A stretch of 64,000 nt of DNA from Vicinamibacterales bacterium (GTDB lineage Bacteria; Acidobacteriota; Vicinamibacteria; Vicinamibacterales; UBA2999), in the NCBI GenBank assembly GCA_041659285.1, contig JBAZYO010000006.1:62001-126000 (forward strand), written 5' to 3'. This document shows, one piece after another, positions 45,346 to 56,972 of this stretch; positions within the stretch are counted from its first letter, which is position 1, and each line of letters opens with the position of its first letter. Position numbers and translations under genes: made by a program. The notes below the pieces were generated by a model. The model ran no database searches, was not told the DNA's origin, and was given only the letters and a program-made list of their open reading frames with translations.

Positions 45346-46665
45346 CTACACCGTGGAGAGCGCCTGGTCGAGGATGTCCACGGCCGTCGCCGCCTGGGCC
45401 TTGGTCAGCACCAGCGGCGGCGACAGGCGAATCGCGTTCTTGCCGGCGCCCAGCACCAGCAGGCCGCGCGCGAAGCAGGCCTCCACCACCTTGTCGCGTT
45501 CGGCGATCGCCCGCTCCTTGGTGACGCGATCCTTCACCAGTTCAATGCCGATCATCAGCCCGCGCCCGCGGACGTCGCCGATGATGGCGTGCTTCTGCTG
45601 CACTTCCTTCAGGCGGTCCATCATGAACGCGCCGACCTCGGCCGCGTTCTTCATCAGCGAGTCTTTCAGCAGCGTGATGGTGGCCAGCGCCGCGGCGCAC
45701 GACACCGGGTTGCCGCCAAACGTGCTGGCGTGCGTGCCGGGCGGCCAGTCCATCACGTCGGCCCGCGCGGTGGTCACACCCAGCGGCAGCCCAGAGGCCA
45801 CGCCCTTGGCCACGGTGATCATGTCCGGCTCGACGCCGAAATGCTCCATGGCGAACATCTTCCCCGTGCGGCCCATGCCCGATTGCACTTCGTCGGCAAT
45901 CAACAGGATGCCGTGCTTCCTGGTGAGGTCCCGCAGCCGCTGGTGGAACTTCGCCGGGGGCACGACATAGCCGCCCTCCCCCTGGATTGGCTCGACGACG
46001 ACGCCGGCGACCTCGTCTGGCGAGATCAGGTGCACCAGCACCTCGTGCTCCAGGAAGTCGAGGCACTCCGACTGGCACGACTCGGGCTTGAGACCCACCG
46101 GGCAGCGGTAGCAATTGCCGTACGGCGTGTGGAACGTGCCGGCCTGCATGGGCCCGAAGCCCTTGCGCTGGATCGACCTGCTCGACGTCAGGGCCAGCGA
46201 GCCGAGCGTGCGGCCGTGAAAGCTGCCGAGGAACGCGATCATCCCGTAGCGCCCGGTCGAATACCGCGCCAGCTTGATCGCCGCTTCCATGGCCTCGGTG
46301 CCCGAGTTGGAGAAGAAGGACCGCTTCGGCCCGCTGAACGGCGCAATCTCGTTGAACGCCTCGCCGATCGCGACCTGCCCCTCGTAGTAGAAATCGGTCC
46401 CCGACATGTGCAGGAACTTCGATGCCTGATCGACGATGGCCGCGACCACGGCGGGGTGGGAGTGCCCGGTGGAGTTGACGGCGATGCCGGCGGCGCAATC
46501 GAGGAAGAGATTGCCGTCCACGTCTTCGACCGTGGCGCCGGCGCCGCGGGCCATCACGAAGGGATAGCCACGGGTGTAGGAGGTCGAGACGACCTTGCCG
46601 TCTCGCTCGATGATGGCTTTGGCCTTGGGTCCCGGCAGGGCGGTCTTGATCAGCGGCGAGTCCAT
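45346..46665 (-). CDS. Class III PLP-dependent aminotransferase
   Basis: 439 residues. PLP-binding features: SNSGTEAMEAAIKLAR, FHGRTLGSLALT, EPIQGEGGYVVPP, LLIADEVQSGMGRTGK and the Schiff-base Lys in TVAKGVASGLPLG. An internal Cys-rich insertion (GNCYRCPVGLKPESCQSEC) is typical of the 4-aminobutyrate/acetylornithine aminotransferase branch that also includes archaeal amino-acid racemases. The substrate is therefore uncertain (GABA, acetylornithine, 5-aminovalerate or others). Confidence 0.92.
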   Translation of the reverse strand: MDSPLIKTALPGPKAKAIIERDGKVVSTSYTRGYPFVMARGAGATVEDVDGNLFLDCAAGIAVNSTGHSHPAVVAAIVDQASKFLHMSGTDFYYEGQVAIGEAFNEIAPFSGPKRSFFSNSGTEAMEAAIKLARYSTGRYGMIAFLGSFHGRTLGSLALTSSRSIQRKGFGPMQAGTFHTPYGNCYRCPVGLKPESCQSECLDFLEHEVLVHLISPDEVAGVVVEPIQGEGGYVVPPAKFHQRLRDLTRKHGILLIADEVQSGMGRTGKMFAMEHFGVEPDMITVAKGVASGLPLGVTTARADVMDWPPGTHASTFGGNPVSCAAALATITLLKDSLMKNAAEVGAFMMDRLKEVQQKHAIIGDVRGRGLMIGIELVKDRVTKERAIAERDKVVEACFARGLLVLGAGKNAIRLSPPLVLTKAQAATAVDILDQALSTV

Positions 46666-46704
46666 GGTCTGATCATACCGGGAACCGGGAACCGGGAGCC
46701 GGAG
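46666..46704. repeat. Short GGGAACC tandem repeat
   Basis: Three near-identical ACCGGGA units in the 39-base gap between cysS and the aminotransferase gene (46677-46697). Confidence 0.5.
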
Positions 46705-48117
46705 TTACTTACGCTTCCAGCGCGTGCCCTTCGGGCCGTCTTCGAGGATGACCCCCTTGTCGAGCAATTCCTGGCGGATGCGGTCGGCTGCCGCGAAGTC
46801 GCGGCGGCGGCGGGCATCCTGGCGAGCCTGGATGCCGGCATCGATCTCGTCCTGCGGGATCGGCGGCATCGCTTCTTCCGCATGACGCAGCGACAGCACG
46901 CCGAGCACCGCATCGAAGTGATCGAACGCCGCCGTGATCCCCGGTGCGTCGGCCTCCCCCACTTGCTTCGCGTCCATCGCGATGTTGAGCGCGCGGATCA
47001 GGTCGAACACCTCGCCGAGGCCGGCCGCGGTGTTGAGGTCGTCGCTGAGCGCGGCGTCGAACGCCTCGACCGCGGCGGTGACCCGGGCGGCCACTTCCGC
47101 ATGCGCGCCGCCTCCCGAGAGCCCGCCGACGCGTCCCAGGAAGTCGGTGATGCGCCGCAGCGCCTCTTCCGCCTGCTCGAGGCCGATCCAGGTGAAGTTC
47201 AACTGCTTGCGGTAGTACGCCGACAGCAGGATGTAGCGCAGCGCCGACAGGCGGAAGCCGCGATCGAGCACGTCCTGCACGGTGTAGACGTTGCCGACCG
47301 ACTTCGACATTTTCTGGTTGTCCACGAGCAGGTGCTCGATGTGGAACCAGAACTTCGAGAACTCCTTGCCGGTGGCGCCTTCGCTCTGCGCGATCTCGTT
47401 CTCGTGGTGCGGGAACACCAGGTCGACGCCGCCGGTGTGGATGTCGATGGGCGCCTCGCCGAGCAGCCTTAGCGCCATGGCCGAGCACTCGATGTGCCAG
47501 CCGGGCCGGCCCGGGCCGCAGCCGCAGTCCCAGGTCGGCTCGCCGGGCTTGGTCGCCTTCCACAGCACGAAGTCGCGCGCGCTTTCCTTGTCGTACTCGT
47601 CGGAGTCGACACGGGCGCCCGACTGGATGCCCTCGTGATCGAGCCGCGCCAGCTTGCCGTAGCTGGGCAGCGACGAGATTTTGAAGTAGGTCGAGCCGTC
47701 GGTCTGGTAGGTGTGGCCGCGCTCACCCAGTTGGTGGATCATGTCGGCCATCGCCTGCAGGTTCTCGGGGTCGGTGGCGCGCGGGGTCTCTTCCACCGGC
47801 TCGATGCCGAGCGCCAGCGCGTCTTCGCGAAACGCCTTGATGTACTGATCGGTGTACTCGCGCAGCGGCAGGCCGGCCTTCTCGGCGCCGACAATGGTCT
47901 TGTCGTCGACGTCGGTGAAGTTCATGACGTGGTGCATCTGGAAGCCGCCCACGTACTTCAGCGCGCGGCGCAGCACGTCCACGCTGACGAAGGTGCGGAA
48001 GTTGCCGATGTGGCCGCGGGCGTAGACCGTGAGGCCGCAGGTGTACATGCGGACGGTGTTGTCGCGGACCGGGACAAACGGCTCAACCTGGCGCGTGAGG
48101 GTGTTGTACAGGCGCAT
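46705..48117 (-). CDS. cysS: Cysteinyl-tRNA synthetase
   Basis: 470 residues. Class I signatures: HIGH motif as GHIGN (residues 35-39), KMSKS motif as KMSKSVGN, zinc ligands in MYTCGLTVY, GWHIECSAMA and FPHHENE. The C-terminal helical domain ends GTRWKRK, as in most bacterial CysRS. It charges tRNA-Cys, whose gene is 3 kb away on the same strand. It is the last gene of a packed operon (PhnP-like, ribF, 90-aa protein, cysS). Confidence 0.98.
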   Translation of the reverse strand: MRLYNTLTRQVEPFVPVRDNTVRMYTCGLTVYARGHIGNFRTFVSVDVLRRALKYVGGFQMHHVMNFTDVDDKTIVGAEKAGLPLREYTDQYIKAFREDALALGIEPVEETPRATDPENLQAMADMIHQLGERGHTYQTDGSTYFKISSLPSYGKLARLDHEGIQSGARVDSDEYDKESARDFVLWKATKPGEPTWDCGCGPGRPGWHIECSAMALRLLGEAPIDIHTGGVDLVFPHHENEIAQSEGATGKEFSKFWFHIEHLLVDNQKMSKSVGNVYTVQDVLDRGFRLSALRYILLSAYYRKQLNFTWIGLEQAEEALRRITDFLGRVGGLSGGGAHAEVAARVTAAVEAFDAALSDDLNTAAGLGEVFDLIRALNIAMDAKQVGEADAPGITAAFDHFDAVLGVLSLRHAEEAMPPIPQDEIDAGIQARQDARRRRDFAAADRIRQELLDKGVILEDGPKGTRWKRK

Positions 48118-48124
48118 GGGACGC

Positions 48125-48397
48125 TTACGTCGAGTGATGGGCGGAGACCGATTCCGTCCCGATGGTGAAGGTCAGCGACGTGGCGTCGCTCGTCACCTCG
48201 ATGTGGCACGAGGCCGGCCCGCCGGGCGCCTGCATGGCCGCGGCCGCGGCGGCGCGCACGCGCTCCACGAAGCCGGCGCCCGCCTCGGCGTTCAATTCCG
48301 CATACGTCACGGCGTGTGCGGCGACGTCGGCCACGATGGCGACGACCTGGGGGTCCTTGGGAACAGTCAGTTTGAACGTGAACGCTTTGGGGGACAT
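48125..48397 (-). CDS. Small protein of unknown function
   Basis: 90 residues, between ribF (5-base gap) and cysS (7-base gap), so clearly part of their operon. It has a mixed helix/strand pattern (PQVVAIVADVAAHAVTYAEL, then CHIEVTSDATSLTFTIG). It could resemble the small anti-sigma/HATPase-like N-terminal part, but the ATP-binding boxes are absent. Function unknown. Confidence 0.7.
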   Translation of the reverse strand: MSPKAFTFKLTVPKDPQVVAIVADVAAHAVTYAELNAEAGAGFVERVRAAAAAAMQAPGGPASCHIEVTSDATSLTFTIGTESVSAHHST

Positions 48398-48402
48398 GCG
48401 AC

Positions 48403-49341
48403 TCAGACCGATAGTCTATCGAACAATCGCGCCGCACGGCGAACATCCGCCGCGATCTGGTCCTGGAGCGCCTCGATGTCGGGGAACTTGCGCTCGTCCC
48501 GCAGCCGCTGCACGAACGCCAGCCTGACGGTCTTGCCGTAGAGGTCCATCGACCGGCCAATCAGGTGGGCCTCGATGGTGGTGGCCAACTGGTCGCCGAA
48601 GGTTGGCCGCTGGCCGATGTTGGTCACGCTGGGATAGACCGCCCCCTCCACCGTGACGGCGGTGGCGTAGACGCCGTTGGGCGGCAGCAGCTCGTTGCCG
48701 GTCGACAGGTTGGCGGTCGGAAAGCCCATGTCGCGCCCGCGCCTGGCGCCTTCCACGACCACGCCGTCCAGCGCGTAGTGGTGGCCGAGCAGCGCGCCCG
48801 CCTCGTCCACCCGCCCCTCGCTCACCAGCCGCCGGATCCGCGTGCTCGAGACCACGAAGTCCTTGTAGCGGACCGGATCGATCTTCTCGGCGCGGAAACC
48901 GTGCTGCGCGCCGAGCGACTTCAGCAGCGTGAAGTTGCCGCTGCGATTGCGGCCGAACAGGAAGTCGGCGCCCACCCACACCTCGGCGACGCGCAACCAC
49001 TCCACCAGCACGGTGCGGACGAAGGCGTCGGGCTCCCACTGCGACATCTCGTGCGTGAAGCGCACCACGGCGGCGCCCTGCACGCCGGCCCGGGCCAGCG
49101 CATCGAGCTTCTGGGCCTTGGTCATCAGCAGGAGCGGGGCCTTGTCGGGGCGCAGCACGCGCGGGGGATGCGGGTCGAAGGTGAGCACGACGCTGGTGCC
49201 GCCGCGCTCGGAGGCGCCGCGCTGGATGCGCTCGATGATCTTGACGTGCCCGCGATGCAGGCCGTCGAAGTTGCCGAGCGCGAGCACCGGCGACCGCCAG
49301 GTGATGGGCCGCGGGTCGTCCGGGAAATGGATTACGTCCAT
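48403..49341 (-). CDS. ribF: Bifunctional riboflavin kinase / FAD synthetase
   Basis: 312 residues, standard RibF length. N-terminal FMN adenylyltransferase: ALGNFDGLHRGHVKII (nucleotidylyltransferase GxFDGxHxGH), TFDPHPPRVL, GADFLFGRNRSG and SSTRIRRLVSEG. C-terminal riboflavin kinase: GRDMGFPTANLS, NGVYATAV and NIGQRPTF. It makes FMN and FAD from riboflavin. It overlaps the PhnP-like gene by 10 bases. Confidence 0.97.
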   Translation of the reverse strand: MDVIHFPDDPRPITWRSPVLALGNFDGLHRGHVKIIERIQRGASERGGTSVVLTFDPHPPRVLRPDKAPLLLMTKAQKLDALARAGVQGAAVVRFTHEMSQWEPDAFVRTVLVEWLRVAEVWVGADFLFGRNRSGNFTLLKSLGAQHGFRAEKIDPVRYKDFVVSSTRIRRLVSEGRVDEAGALLGHHYALDGVVVEGARRGRDMGFPTANLSTGNELLPPNGVYATAVTVEGAVYPSVTNIGQRPTFGDQLATTIEAHLIGRSMDLYGKTVRLAFVQRLRDERKFPDIEALQDQIAADVRRAARLFDRLSV

Positions 49342-50123
49342 GCGTCCCCGGCGTCGATCGGCACCACGAGGCCATCATAGGCCAGCTCCACGGCGGCCGG
49401 CAGCGACGCGTTGGTCGCGGCGTGCGGCAGCTTGTGGCACATGTGCGTGAAATAGGTGTGGCGTGGCTTGATGCGCTCGACCACAGCGAGCGCCTCGGCC
49501 ACGGTGAAGTGGGTCGGATGCGCCTTGTGGCGCAGGGCGTCGAGCACCAGCACGTCGAGCCCGTCGAGCAGCGGCCAGGCTTCGTCCGGCAGCCGGTTGC
49601 AGTCGGTCAGGTAGGCGAACGTTCCCACCCGATAGCCGAGAATGGGCCGCGACCCATGGAACAGCGGCACCGGCTGGATGCGAATGGCGCCGATGTTGAA
49701 GGGCCCGGTGATGGCCGTCAGCGCGATCTGCGGGATGCCGCCGCCCTTTTCGGTGGACGGGTTGAAGATGTAGGAGAAGGTCCGCCGCAGGTCGCCGGCG
49801 GTCCGCTCGTCCGCATAGGCCGGGATCGATCCGCCCTGCATCACGTTGAACCGCCGCACGTCGTCCAGGCCCATGACGTGGTCGGCGTGGCTGTGGGTGA
49901 ACAGGATGGCGTCGACGCGGGCGATGCGGTTGGCCAGCACCTGCTGGCGCAGATCGGTCGAGGTGTCGACGAGGATCGAGGGCCCGCCGTCCACGCGAAT
50001 GTGGATCGACGGGCGCGACCGTCGATCGCGCGGATCGGTGGACAGGCACACCTCGCAGGTGCAGCCAATCATCGGCACACCGTGTGACGTGCCGCTCCCA
50101 AGGAAGGTGACACTCGCCTTCAT
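49332..50123 (-). CDS. PhnP-like metallo-beta-lactamase fold phosphodiesterase
   Basis: 263 residues. N-terminal GTSHGVPMIGCTCEVC carries the extra Cys zinc site of the PhnP family, and the core metal motif is FTHSHADHVMGLDD, followed by TDCNRLPDEAW and THMCHKLPHA. PhnP acts on cyclic ribose phosphodiesters, but relatives outside phosphonate operons are common and may be general phosphodiesterases or lipoate-related. It is the first gene of the ribF-cysS operon and divergent from mazG, with a 29-base gap. Confidence 0.9.
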   Translation of the reverse strand: MKASVTFLGSGTSHGVPMIGCTCEVCLSTDPRDRRSRPSIHIRVDGGPSILVDTSTDLRQQVLANRIARVDAILFTHSHADHVMGLDDVRRFNVMQGGSIPAYADERTAGDLRRTFSYIFNPSTEKGGGIPQIALTAITGPFNIGAIRIQPVPLFHGSRPILGYRVGTFAYLTDCNRLPDEAWPLLDGLDVLVLDALRHKAHPTHFTVAEALAVVERIKPRHTYFTHMCHKLPHAATNASLPAAVELAYDGLVVPIDAGDAWT

Positions 50124-50152
50124 CTAAGAGACGGAATGTTAGCATACGGGCC

Positions 50153-51007
50153 ATGAGCGAACTGGCCGGCGCGCGCTTTCAGCAACTGGTGGGCATCATG
50201 CGCACGCTGCGCTCCGAGCACGGCTGCGCGTGGGATCGGCAGCAGACGGTGAAGACGCTGCGGCCGTTCGTGCTGGGCGAAACCTACGAGCTGCTCGACG
50301 CGCTCGACCGCGACGATTACGACGAGCTGAAGGCCGAGCTCGGCGACTTCCTGTTCGAGGCGGTGTTCCTGGCGCAGATTTGCGAGGAGGAAGGGCGCTT
50401 CTCGATCGCGGATTCCCTCCAGGCCATCGCCGACAAGCTGGTGCGGCGGCATCCGCACGTGTTCGACGCCGACGGCTTGCCCACCGTAGCTTCAGCGGAG
50501 GTGGGCCTGGCCAGCCTGACCCCGCGCGAGGTCAAGGAGCAGTGGGAAGACATCAAGAAGAAGGAACGTGGCGACGCCGGCGAGCCCGACAAGACGCTGC
50601 TGAGCGGTATTCCCCGCTCGATGCCGTCGCTGCTGCGGGCCTACGAGCTGAGCACGCGCGCCGCCACGGTCGGCTTCGACTGGGTGAAACCGGACGACGT
50701 GCTCGACAAGATCGACGAAGAGACGCGCGAGCTGCGCGAGGCGGTCGAGACGCTGGGCCCGAAGTCGCCGGAGGCCGAGGAGGAACTCGGCGATCTGCTG
50801 TTCGCGGTGGCGAACCTTGCCAGGAAGCTGGGCGTCGAGCCCGAAGCCGCGCTGCGCGTGGCGAACGACAAGTTCCAGAAGCGGTTCGACGATGTCGAGC
50901 GGCAGGTCACCGCGAAGGGCCAGCGCATGCGCGACCTGACACTGGAACAGCTCGAGGCGCATTGGCAGATTGCCAAGACCACCACCAAGAGACAGGGCGG
51001 AATGTAG
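50153..51007 (+). CDS. mazG: MazG family nucleoside triphosphate pyrophosphohydrolase
   Basis: 284 residues with two MazG domains (about 10-110 and 155-260), as in E. coli MazG (263). Metal-binding acidic motifs: ETYELLDALDRDDYDELKAE with ELGDFLFE, and EETRELREAVE with EEELGDLLFAVAN. It hydrolyses non-canonical or stress-related NTPs to NMP and PPi. The last residues (GGM) fall in an inverted repeat shared with the 3' end of convergent comEC. Confidence 0.96.
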   Translation: MSELAGARFQQLVGIMRTLRSEHGCAWDRQQTVKTLRPFVLGETYELLDALDRDDYDELKAELGDFLFEAVFLAQICEEEGRFSIADSLQAIADKLVRRHPHVFDADGLPTVASAEVGLASLTPREVKEQWEDIKKKERGDAGEPDKTLLSGIPRSMPSLLRAYELSTRAATVGFDWVKPDDVLDKIDEETRELREAVETLGPKSPEAEEELGDLLFAVANLARKLGVEPEAALRVANDKFQKRFDDVERQVTAKGQRMRDLTLEQLEAHWQIAKTTTKRQGGM

Positions 51008-51093
51008 GGGCCCTTTTGAGAAAAGGGATGAGATGAGCTAATGGACCGCACTCTCTGCTACCTCGTTCTCAAAAGTGCCCCTACATTCCGCCC
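50995..51093. repeat. 28-bp inverted repeat spanning the 3' ends of mazG and comEC
   Basis: Left arm 50995-51022 and right arm 51066-51093 pair in 27 of 28 positions, with a 43-base loop. Each arm encodes the end of one of two convergent genes: GGM-stop of mazG and GRNVGALLR near the end of comEC. Confidence 0.85.
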
Positions 51094-53553
51094 AGTGAAC
51101 GTCGATATGGCTAGTGACGTGCCATCGGTTGTCACTTCAATCTGCCCCTCCTGATCCGTCCTGAAGATCTGCGCGCCGGCGGAGTGGTAGCGCTCCAGCA
51201 CATACGGCACGGGGTGGCCGTACGGATTGCCGCGGCCGCTGCTGATGACCACCACGTCCGGCTGCACCGCGGTGATGAACTCCGGTGAGCTCGAGGTGCC
51301 GCTGCCGTGGTGCGGGGACTTCAGGACGACGATCGGAAGCAGGTCCAGCGTCGGGATCAGCGCCTGCTCCACCTCCCTGCCGATGTCGCCGGTCAGCAGC
51401 ATCGACACCTGGCCGTAGCGCAGCTCGATGACGAGCGAGTCGTCATTTCTCACCTTCTGCCGCTCCCAGTCGGGCAACGGCGGGTGGTGAACGCGCAGCT
51501 CGACGCCGCCCAGATCGAGGCGATCGCCCTTCTGCAGCCATCGCCACGTCGCGCGACGGCGGCCCGTGACCGCCTGCAGCTTCAGCGTCGGCTCGTGATT
51601 GGCGACGAACGTCCCGGCCCACACTTCGCTGGGCGCGAAGTCCGTTGCCAGCGACACCGCGCCGCCGATGTGATCCGGATCGCCATGCGTGATGGCCAGG
51701 TAGTCGAGACCGACAATGCCTTTCGCGCGCAGGGCCGGGCCGAGGACGCGGTCGCCGATGTCGAAGTCGCCGCGCAGCGACACGCCGCCGGCGTCGATCA
51801 TCAACGTGCGGCCATTGGGCAGCGTCACAAGCATGGCATCCCCCTGCCCCACATCCATCATCGTCAGGTGCAGGCGGCCATCGCCGAACGTGGTTGCCAG
51901 CGTTGGCGGCGCGACCGCGATCCAGATGAACAGAACAAAGGCGGACCACGAAGCACACGAAGAGCCACCACGACGGACACGTTCGTGTTTCCCTTCGTGT
52001 GCTTCGTGGTAAAGGATTGTGACAAGCCAGATCCCTAGACACGCGTAGTACGCGGTGATCACTAAGAGGGACGGTGAAGGCACGCGCCACGTGAGCCACG
52101 GCGCCCACGCCACGAGCGCCGCGCTGTCGACCAGTCCGCGCACCGACAGGTGCGTGACCCAGCCGGCGACCTGCGCGGGGCCGTTGGCGCCGACGGCATC
52201 CAGTGCCGCCGTGACCATCGACGCCACCTGCACGACCGCCATGCACGGCACGGCGACGAGATTCAGCACCAGCCCCGCCAGCGTGACGCGCTGGAACACG
52301 AGCGCGCCGATCGGCATCAGCACGACCTCGACGCAGGCGGAAGCGGCGATCAGCAGGACCGGGCCGCGACACCAGCCCGGCAGCGCCAACCAGGTCATTC
52401 GCGAGGCGCCGGCCACAATAGCTGCAGTGGCGCCGAACGTCAGCCAGAAGCCGACATCCGCCACCGCCAGCGGCGTCACCAGCAGCACGGCCGCCGCCGT
52501 GAGCGCCAGCGCGTGCGCCGGCGCGGTGCGTTGATCGATGACGCGCAGCGACAGGTAAATGGCCGCCATCACGGTGGCGCGGGTCACCGATGGTCCGCCG
52601 CCCGCGACAAACGCGTACCACGCCAGCAGTGCCACCGCCGCGCCGGCCGCCCAGCCGCCGCGGATCCCCAGCCACCACAGCACGGCGAGGATCAGCCCGG
52701 CCAGGATCGCGATGTTGCCGCCGGAGATGGCAATCACGTGGTACGTGCCCGCCTCCTGCAGGCGGCGCTCCACGTCCGCATCGAGCGACCCGCGATCGCC
52801 AATCAGGATCGCCGTCGCCACGGCGGCCGATTGCGGATCGCGAACCGCCACGTGCCGCGTCATCGCGCCGCGCACCGCGGCTCGCATCGACGCGGCGGCT
52901 TCACCGAACCAGTGGCCGCGGCCGGTCACCTCGACGAGCGCGGCGCTCTTGATCGAACCCACCAGCGACATCCCGCGCCTCGCCAGCAGCCGCTCCTGAT
53001 CGGGAACACCGGCGTCGAGGTAACGCGCGGGACGACGCAACAGGGCCGGTACCTTGAGGCGGCGGCCGGCGCGCCATTGCTCCACGGCGCCGGCGGCGAG
53101 CACGCCAGACACCGTGAGCGACACACCGCCAGGCGCCGGCTCCGGGCATGGGCCAATCCAGACCCGCTCCACCTGCAGCCGCAGCAGCGCCCCGGCTTCG
53201 GTCCGGGCGGCGTCCGCGGAGAGCGTCCCCTCCACGACGATGGGCGTGTCGTTGCGGGGGGCATCAACACCTTCGATGGCGAACCCGCCCAGGCGCTCTT
53301 CCAGCAACGTTCGAAGGGGCGGATGCAACGCGGCATCGTGCGCCGCGGCCGCCAGCAGCGCGCACGCCGCGGCGAGGCAGACAAGGCCGGCGCGGAGCGT
53401 CCAGTCTCGCCGCTGCCGCGAGGCGCACACGAACGCGGTGACGGCGGCGCCCCCGAGCAGCCATCGGACCTGGGCCATCCACGACGGGTCGGCGAACACG
53501 CCAATGGCAGTGCCTGCCGCGGCAGCCAGGGCGAGCGCAAGGGAGAGTGACAT
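51058..53553 (-). CDS. comEC: ComEC/Rec2 family DNA-uptake channel
   Basis: 831 residues. Order: N-terminal helices and DUF4131-type beta domain (about 1-200), the Competence membrane domain with HVIAISGGNIAILAGLILAV and about 8-10 helices (220-510), then a metallo-beta-lactamase-like domain (about 550-800) with DVGQGDAMLV and ITHGDPDHIGG. ComEC forms the inner-membrane channel for single-stranded DNA in transformation. Between membrane and MBL domains a palindromic repeat is inserted in frame (YHEAHEGKHERVRRGG). The frame is intact, so the gene may still work. Confidence 0.93.
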   Translation of the reverse strand: MSLSLALALAAAAGTAIGVFADPSWMAQVRWLLGGAAVTAFVCASRQRRDWTLRAGLVCLAAACALLAAAAHDAALHPPLRTLLEERLGGFAIEGVDAPRNDTPIVVEGTLSADAARTEAGALLRLQVERVWIGPCPEPAPGGVSLTVSGVLAAGAVEQWRAGRRLKVPALLRRPARYLDAGVPDQERLLARRGMSLVGSIKSAALVEVTGRGHWFGEAAASMRAAVRGAMTRHVAVRDPQSAAVATAILIGDRGSLDADVERRLQEAGTYHVIAISGGNIAILAGLILAVLWWLGIRGGWAAGAAVALLAWYAFVAGGGPSVTRATVMAAIYLSLRVIDQRTAPAHALALTAAAVLLVTPLAVADVGFWLTFGATAAIVAGASRMTWLALPGWCRGPVLLIAASACVEVVLMPIGALVFQRVTLAGLVLNLVAVPCMAVVQVASMVTAALDAVGANGPAQVAGWVTHLSVRGLVDSAALVAWAPWLTWRVPSPSLLVITAYYACLGIWLVTILYHEAHEGKHERVRRGGSSCASWSAFVLFIWIAVAPPTLATTFGDGRLHLTMMDVGQGDAMLVTLPNGRTLMIDAGGVSLRGDFDIGDRVLGPALRAKGIVGLDYLAITHGDPDHIGGAVSLATDFAPSEVWAGTFVANHEPTLKLQAVTGRRRATWRWLQKGDRLDLGGVELRVHHPPLPDWERQKVRNDDSLVIELRYGQVSMLLTGDIGREVEQALIPTLDLLPIVVLKSPHHGSGTSSSPEFITAVQPDVVVISSGRGNPYGHPVPYVLERYHSAGAQIFRTDQEGQIEVTTDGTSLAISTFTGRNVGALLRTR
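51946..52009. repeat. Palindromic repeat inserted in frame in comEC
   Basis: Perfect 17-bp arms (CCACGAAGCACACGAAG and its complement) flank a 30-base centre that itself contains ACACGTTCGTGT. The CACGAAGCACACGAAG motif is a well-known dispersed intergenic repeat type in many environmental bacteria (from memory). It adds about 21 codons at the domain linker. Confidence 0.85.
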
Positions 53554-53627
53554 GCCCCAACCAGAAGCAAACGGCGGGGCATACGAAAACCGGCAGAAAC
53601 CTCAGAACGGGCGTTCGGAGTACGTAG

Positions 53628-53664
53628 AAAACGCCACGCTTCAACGGGGAAGACGTGGCGTTTC
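53628..53664 (-). terminator. Terminator after carB
   Basis: Stem AAACGCCACG / CGTGGCGTTT with a 15-base loop; read on the minus strand it ends in GCGTTTTC. It lies about 40 bases beyond the carB stop. Confidence 0.7.
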
Positions 53665-53671
53665 CTGCACC

Positions 53672-53701
53672 CCAGGCACCTTAGGCACCCTAGGCACCCT
53701 C
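53672..53701. repeat. Threefold AGGCACC tandem repeat
   Basis: CAGGCACCTT, AGGCACCCT and AGGCACCCT in tandem between carB and its terminator. Simple short repeat, no function inferred. Confidence 0.6.
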
Positions 53702-53702
53702 T

Positions 53703-56972
<3,270 letters not shown>

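Noticed and set aside
45589..47472. 627-codon plus-strand frame
   Set aside because: Antisense to the aminotransferase and cysS, both with diagnostic motifs.
53672..53701. Possible CRISPR fragment from equally spaced AGGCACC units
   Set aside because: Units of 9-10 bases without spacers and no cas genes anywhere in the window; simple tandem repeat.
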